DNA of 43,481 nt, taken from positions 1-43,481 of the forward strand of contig CAKSVM010000017.1 of assembly GCA_934503195.1 (NCBI GenBank), given 5' to 3'. The notes beneath the pieces are model-generated. The model saw only the letters and a program-made list of their open reading frames with translations. It searched no databases and was not told the origin of the DNA. The DNA comes from an uncultured Eubacteriales bacterium (GTDB lineage: Bacteria > Bacillota > Clostridia > Oscillospirales > CAG-272). Of this stretch, positions 41,261 to 43,481 are shown in pieces. Numbering within the stretch: position 1 is the stretch's first letter; each line of letters opens with the position of its first letter. The position numbers were made by a program, and so were the translations under genes.

Positions 41261-42061
41261 TTATCTGTCTTTTGCCGACGCGGCGCGGTACTCGCCCGGA
41301 GTCACGCCGACAACGCTTCCGAAGACCTTTGAGAAATATATCGGCGACGCCCAGCCGCATTCCTGCCCGATCAGCGCGACGCTTTTGTCGGTCGAGCGTA
41401 ATAGCTCGGCGGCCTTTTCGATTCTTATCGACGTCCGCAGCTTCACCGGGGTTGTCCCGAGTTCACTGCTGAAGAGATGCGAGAGCCTTGACGGGCTTAT
41501 ATTGCAGGCGGCGGCAAGCTCGGCGACGCTGAAATCCTCCGAAAAGCGCGACTCGATATAGTCGATCGCGTCGCTCAGGACTCCGCTCTGCTTCCTCGCC
41601 GGAGCCTTTTTGAGGCAGGGAAGCGCGTCGGCGAAGAAGGAGTAGTATTCCCCGATCCCGCGCACCTTGTCGGCGCGCTCATCCGAGGAGAGAAGCGAAA
41701 AGATCCGTTCAATCCGCTTACCTGTCGACTCGCCCGAGAGCGCGGGAATCGTCTGCAACGCGTAGGACTCGGCCGTCTCGGGATAGTTGTTTATTATGTG
41801 AATCAGACAGAACTCAATCGGTTTTCCTCCGGCCGCGTGCCAGACCGATCCGCACCGCGCGCCCTCGGGAATGTAGAAAAGCGACATTTCCGGAACCTTC
41901 AGAAGCGAGCCGAACGATCTCAGCTCGCCTTCGCCCGAGTAAAGGAACCCGAACGCGGGATTCGTGAAGAGACCGGGCCCGTAATATACCGTCTGGTCAC
42001 AGCAGTATTTTTTTATCGTGAGACGCTTCATGCAGAGCGATTTCGTGCAGGTGAGTTCCAT
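41261..42061 (-). CDS. AraC-family transcriptional regulator
   Basis: 266 residues; GAGG six bases before the ATG supports 42061 over the in-frame Met11. The N-terminal ligand domain includes GPGLFTNPAFGFLYSGEGEL and MSLFYIPEG. The C-terminal DNA-binding part has VAELAAACNISPSRLSHLF, ALIGQECGWASPIYFSKVF and GVTPGEYR. It is divergent from the quinone oxidoreductase, whose promoter overlaps its own, so mutual or autoregulation is likely. Confidence 0.88.
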   Translation of the reverse strand: MELTCTKSLCMKRLTIKKYCCDQTVYYGPGLFTNPAFGFLYSGEGELRSFGSLLKVPEMSLFYIPEGARCGSVWHAAGGKPIEFCLIHIINNYPETAESYALQTIPALSGESTGKRIERIFSLLSSDERADKVRGIGEYYSFFADALPCLKKAPARKQSGVLSDAIDYIESRFSEDFSVAELAAACNISPSRLSHLFSSELGTTPVKLRTSIRIEKAAELLRSTDKSVALIGQECGWASPIYFSKVFGSVVGVTPGEYRAASAKDR

Positions 42062-42099
42062 TTTTTACCTCGTGGAGCAGAAAAGTTTTATTTAACGAC

Positions 42100-42128
42100 A
42101 TTATAGCATATTTACATTGATTTGTCAA
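42100..42128 (-). promoter_or_regulatory. consensus sigma-A promoter for AraC regulator
   Basis: Minus strand: TTGACA (42123-42128), 17-base spacer, TATAAT (42100-42105), preceded by TGC. It overlaps the plus-strand promoter at 42111-42139. Confidence 0.92.
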
Positions 42129-42139
42129 TATGGTATAAT
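42111..42139 (+). promoter_or_regulatory. sigma-A promoter for quinone oxidoreductase
   Basis: TTTACA (42111-42116), 17-base spacer, TATAAT (42134-42139), preceded by TGG. The TTG at 42117 lies in the spacer and cannot be the start codon. Confidence 0.88.
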
Positions 42140-42188
42140 TTTAATATTGACGGACGCCGCCAGCGTCTGCGTGAAAAGGAGAAAAAAT

Positions 42189-43175
42189 ATGAAAGCAATA
42201 CTCGTGAACCCCGATAAGTCGCTTGTCTGGACCGACGTACCCGATCCGGTCGTCGGAGACGAGGACGTACTCGTTGAAATCCACTGCGCCGCGCTCAACC
42301 GCGCCGATCTCATGCAGCGCGACGGAGATTATCCGCCCCCTCCCGGCTGCCCCGAGTGGATGGGACTTGAGATTTCTGGCGTCATCGTAAAGGTCGGAAA
42401 GACCGCGGCCGAGAAATCGGACTGGAAGATCGGCGACAAGGTCTGCGCGCTTCTCGGCGGCGGCGGATACGCCGAATACGTCAACGTCAAGTACGATATG
42501 CTGATGCCCGTGCCGAAGGGCAGAAGCCTTGTCGAGGCGGCGGCGATGCCCGAGGCCTACGCGACGGCTTATCTGAATCTCTTCATCGAGGGCAGGGCGA
42601 AGGCCGGGGACACGCTTCTGATGAACGCCGGAGCGTCGGGACTCGCGTCGGTAGTGATTCCGATGGCGAAGGCCTTCGGACTCCGCGTCATCACGACGAT
42701 AATAGATTCAGAGAAGTACGATCAGGTCAAGGCGACCGGAGCCGATATCGTTGTCGACACGTCGAAGGAGAGCATCCACGACGTTCTTAAGGCTCAGCTT
42801 GACGCCGGGACTCCGGTCGACATCGCGATCGACTGCCTTGGCGGCGACTATATGGGCAAGTGCCTTGAATATCTCTCGCACGGCGCGAGATGGATCATGA
42901 TCGCCGCGCTGGCCGGACGCGTCACCGAGATCGATCTTAAGAACATCTATGTCAGAAACGTCAGAATCATCGGCTCGACTCTCCGCTCGCGCACCCCGGC
43001 GTTCAAGGCCGAGCTTCTCGGAACGCTCGTCCGCGACGTCTGGCCGAAGGTTGAGGAAGGCATGATAAAGCCGGTAATCTACAAGGTTCTGCCGATTGAG
43101 AAGGCCGAGGAGGCTCACGCGATCCTCGAACGCGGCGAGAACATCGGCAAGGTTGTGCTGACGGTCAAGGAATAA
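42189..43175 (+). CDS. NAD(P)H-quinone oxidoreductase, zinc-free medium-chain family (PIG3-like)
   Basis: 328 residues from the ATG at 42189 (AAGGAG seven bases upstream). The N-terminus WTDVPDPVVGDEDVLVEIH and LNRADLMQRDGDYPPPPGCP match the PIG3/quinone oxidoreductase branch of medium-chain reductases. The nucleotide-binding region is LMNAGASGLASVVIPMAKAFG (about 143-163). No catalytic zinc ligands are present. It reduces quinones or other electrophilic carbonyls with NADPH, a detoxification or redox-balance role. It is monocistronic, with promoter and terminator. Confidence 0.9.
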   Translation: MKAILVNPDKSLVWTDVPDPVVGDEDVLVEIHCAALNRADLMQRDGDYPPPPGCPEWMGLEISGVIVKVGKTAAEKSDWKIGDKVCALLGGGGYAEYVNVKYDMLMPVPKGRSLVEAAAMPEAYATAYLNLFIEGRAKAGDTLLMNAGASGLASVVIPMAKAFGLRVITTIIDSEKYDQVKATGADIVVDTSKESIHDVLKAQLDAGTPVDIAIDCLGGDYMGKCLEYLSHGARWIMIAALAGRVTEIDLKNIYVRNVRIIGSTLRSRTPAFKAELLGTLVRDVWPKVEEGMIKPVIYKVLPIEKAEEAHAILERGENIGKVVLTVKE

Positions 43176-43187
43176 GCCGCAATCGCG

Positions 43188-43221
43188 AAAAGGTGGTGTC
43201 GGAGTCCGGCATCACCTTTTT
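43188..43221 (+). terminator. rho-independent terminator of quinone oxidoreductase gene
   Basis: AAAAGGTGGTGTC (43188-43200) pairs with GGCATCACCTTTT (43208-43220), with G-U wobbles, then T. It starts 13 bases after the stop codon. Confidence 0.85.
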
Positions 43222-43481
43222 ATGTATTCGTGGGATTGGCCGCGTGATCCGCGGAGTTTGGGAGTTCACACACGCAGGAGTCCTGCGGGCGCGGGTCTGT
43301 GTTATCGCGCTCAGGATTATTTGCGGGTGTTGATTCGTTCCGCGATCCGCGGAGTTTGATCTGCTCATGCGCGTGACTCTTGCAGCTGCCGGTTCATATA
43401 AATACCATTCTTACCGTATTCGGAACGGCGGAGAGGCGGCCGAAGGCCGCAGGCGGCGCGAATGCGGCGTCGGCCTCGCCT
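43222..43481. other. non-coding right end with short direct repeats and hairpins
   Basis: No reading frame with a Shine-Dalgarno is visible in these 260 bases. Two exact copies of GATCCGCGGAGTTTG lie at 43246-43260 and 43344-43358. Between them GCAGGA-G-TCCTGC forms a small palindrome, and near the edge GCGGCC-GAA-GGCCGC forms a hairpin in a very GC-rich tail. It could be part of another intergenic repeat that continues outside the window. Confidence 0.4.

Noticed and set aside
1..43481. tRNA, rRNA or known riboswitch genes
   Set aside because: I saw no T-loop (GGTTCGA-type) with matching acceptor stem, no rRNA-like conserved stretch and no recognisable riboswitch core; covariance searches would be needed to be certain.

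Overview
The window reads as a chromosomal segment of an uncultured, fibre- or glycan-degrading Gram-positive anaerobe, most likely a gut or rumen Clostridia (Oscillospiraceae-like). The evidence is inference from content: lipoprotein-type (Cys lipobox) solute-binding proteins, a CpsB/CpsC/CpsD tyrosine-kinase module, an IscR-like Rrf2 regulator, DUF1700/DUF4097 genes, a UgpC/MsmK-type sugar ABC ATPase, and cytoplasmic GH78 and GH2 enzymes. Base composition is clearly GC-rich in genes and AT-rich in promoters. Codon bias is strongly C-ending, which produces many long but spurious antisense ORFs.

Layout. 1-214: the 5' end of an IS66-type accessory gene and an inverted repeat. 215-3327: alpha-L-rhamnosidase plus PHP-type histidinol-phosphatase, one minus-strand unit. 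3472-6439: two convergent solute-binding lipoproteins sharing a bidirectional terminator. 6483-8299: an AraC regulator, divergent from the second binding protein, followed by a NUDIX-DUF523 fusion. 8349-12436 (minus): cpsB-cpsC-cpsD, an ArsB/NhaD-type transporter and an Rrf2 regulator, closed by a terminator. 12614-14456: GpsA-like dehydrogenase and alpha/beta hydrolase. 14503-20485 (minus): ABC ATPase, a 920-residue GH2 enzyme, DUF4097 and DUF1700. 20546-24154: trmB, a third binding lipoprotein, an AAA/ABC-type ATPase and a small lipoprotein. 24232-31069: D-2-hydroxyacid dehydrogenase, TIM-barrel isomerase, Old Yellow Enzyme-type reductase, SDR and FAD flavoprotein, apparently one catabolic/redox operon interrupted by a family of structured repeats. 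31107-31885: nagB. 31986-37002 (minus): a 1334-residue SLH/GH99-like lipoprotein and an AraC regulator. 37044-41217: a fourth binding lipoprotein, a type I dehydroquinase-like protein, an SDR and a medium-chain dehydrogenase. 41230-43221: an AraC regulator divergent from a quinone oxidoreductase. 43176-43481: non-coding, with short repeats.

How the genes may work together (inference): orphan solute-binding proteins deliver oligosaccharides or plant-derived acids, the single UgpC-type ATPase may energise several importers, GH78/GH2 release rhamnose and galactose-type sugars inside the cell, NagB feeds amino sugars into glycolysis, and two redox clusters (24-31 kb and 37-41 kb) handle less usual ring or acid substrates. 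Three AraC regulators each face a transport or redox gene across tightly packed divergent promoters.

The most unusual non-coding signal is a family of about 164-nt repeats at 25290-25453, 25468-25585, 27770-27933 and 28208-28332 (inverted). Every copy keeps the same hairpins while the stem sequences change in a compensatory way. One copy supplies the last 12 codons and the stop codon of the OYE gene.
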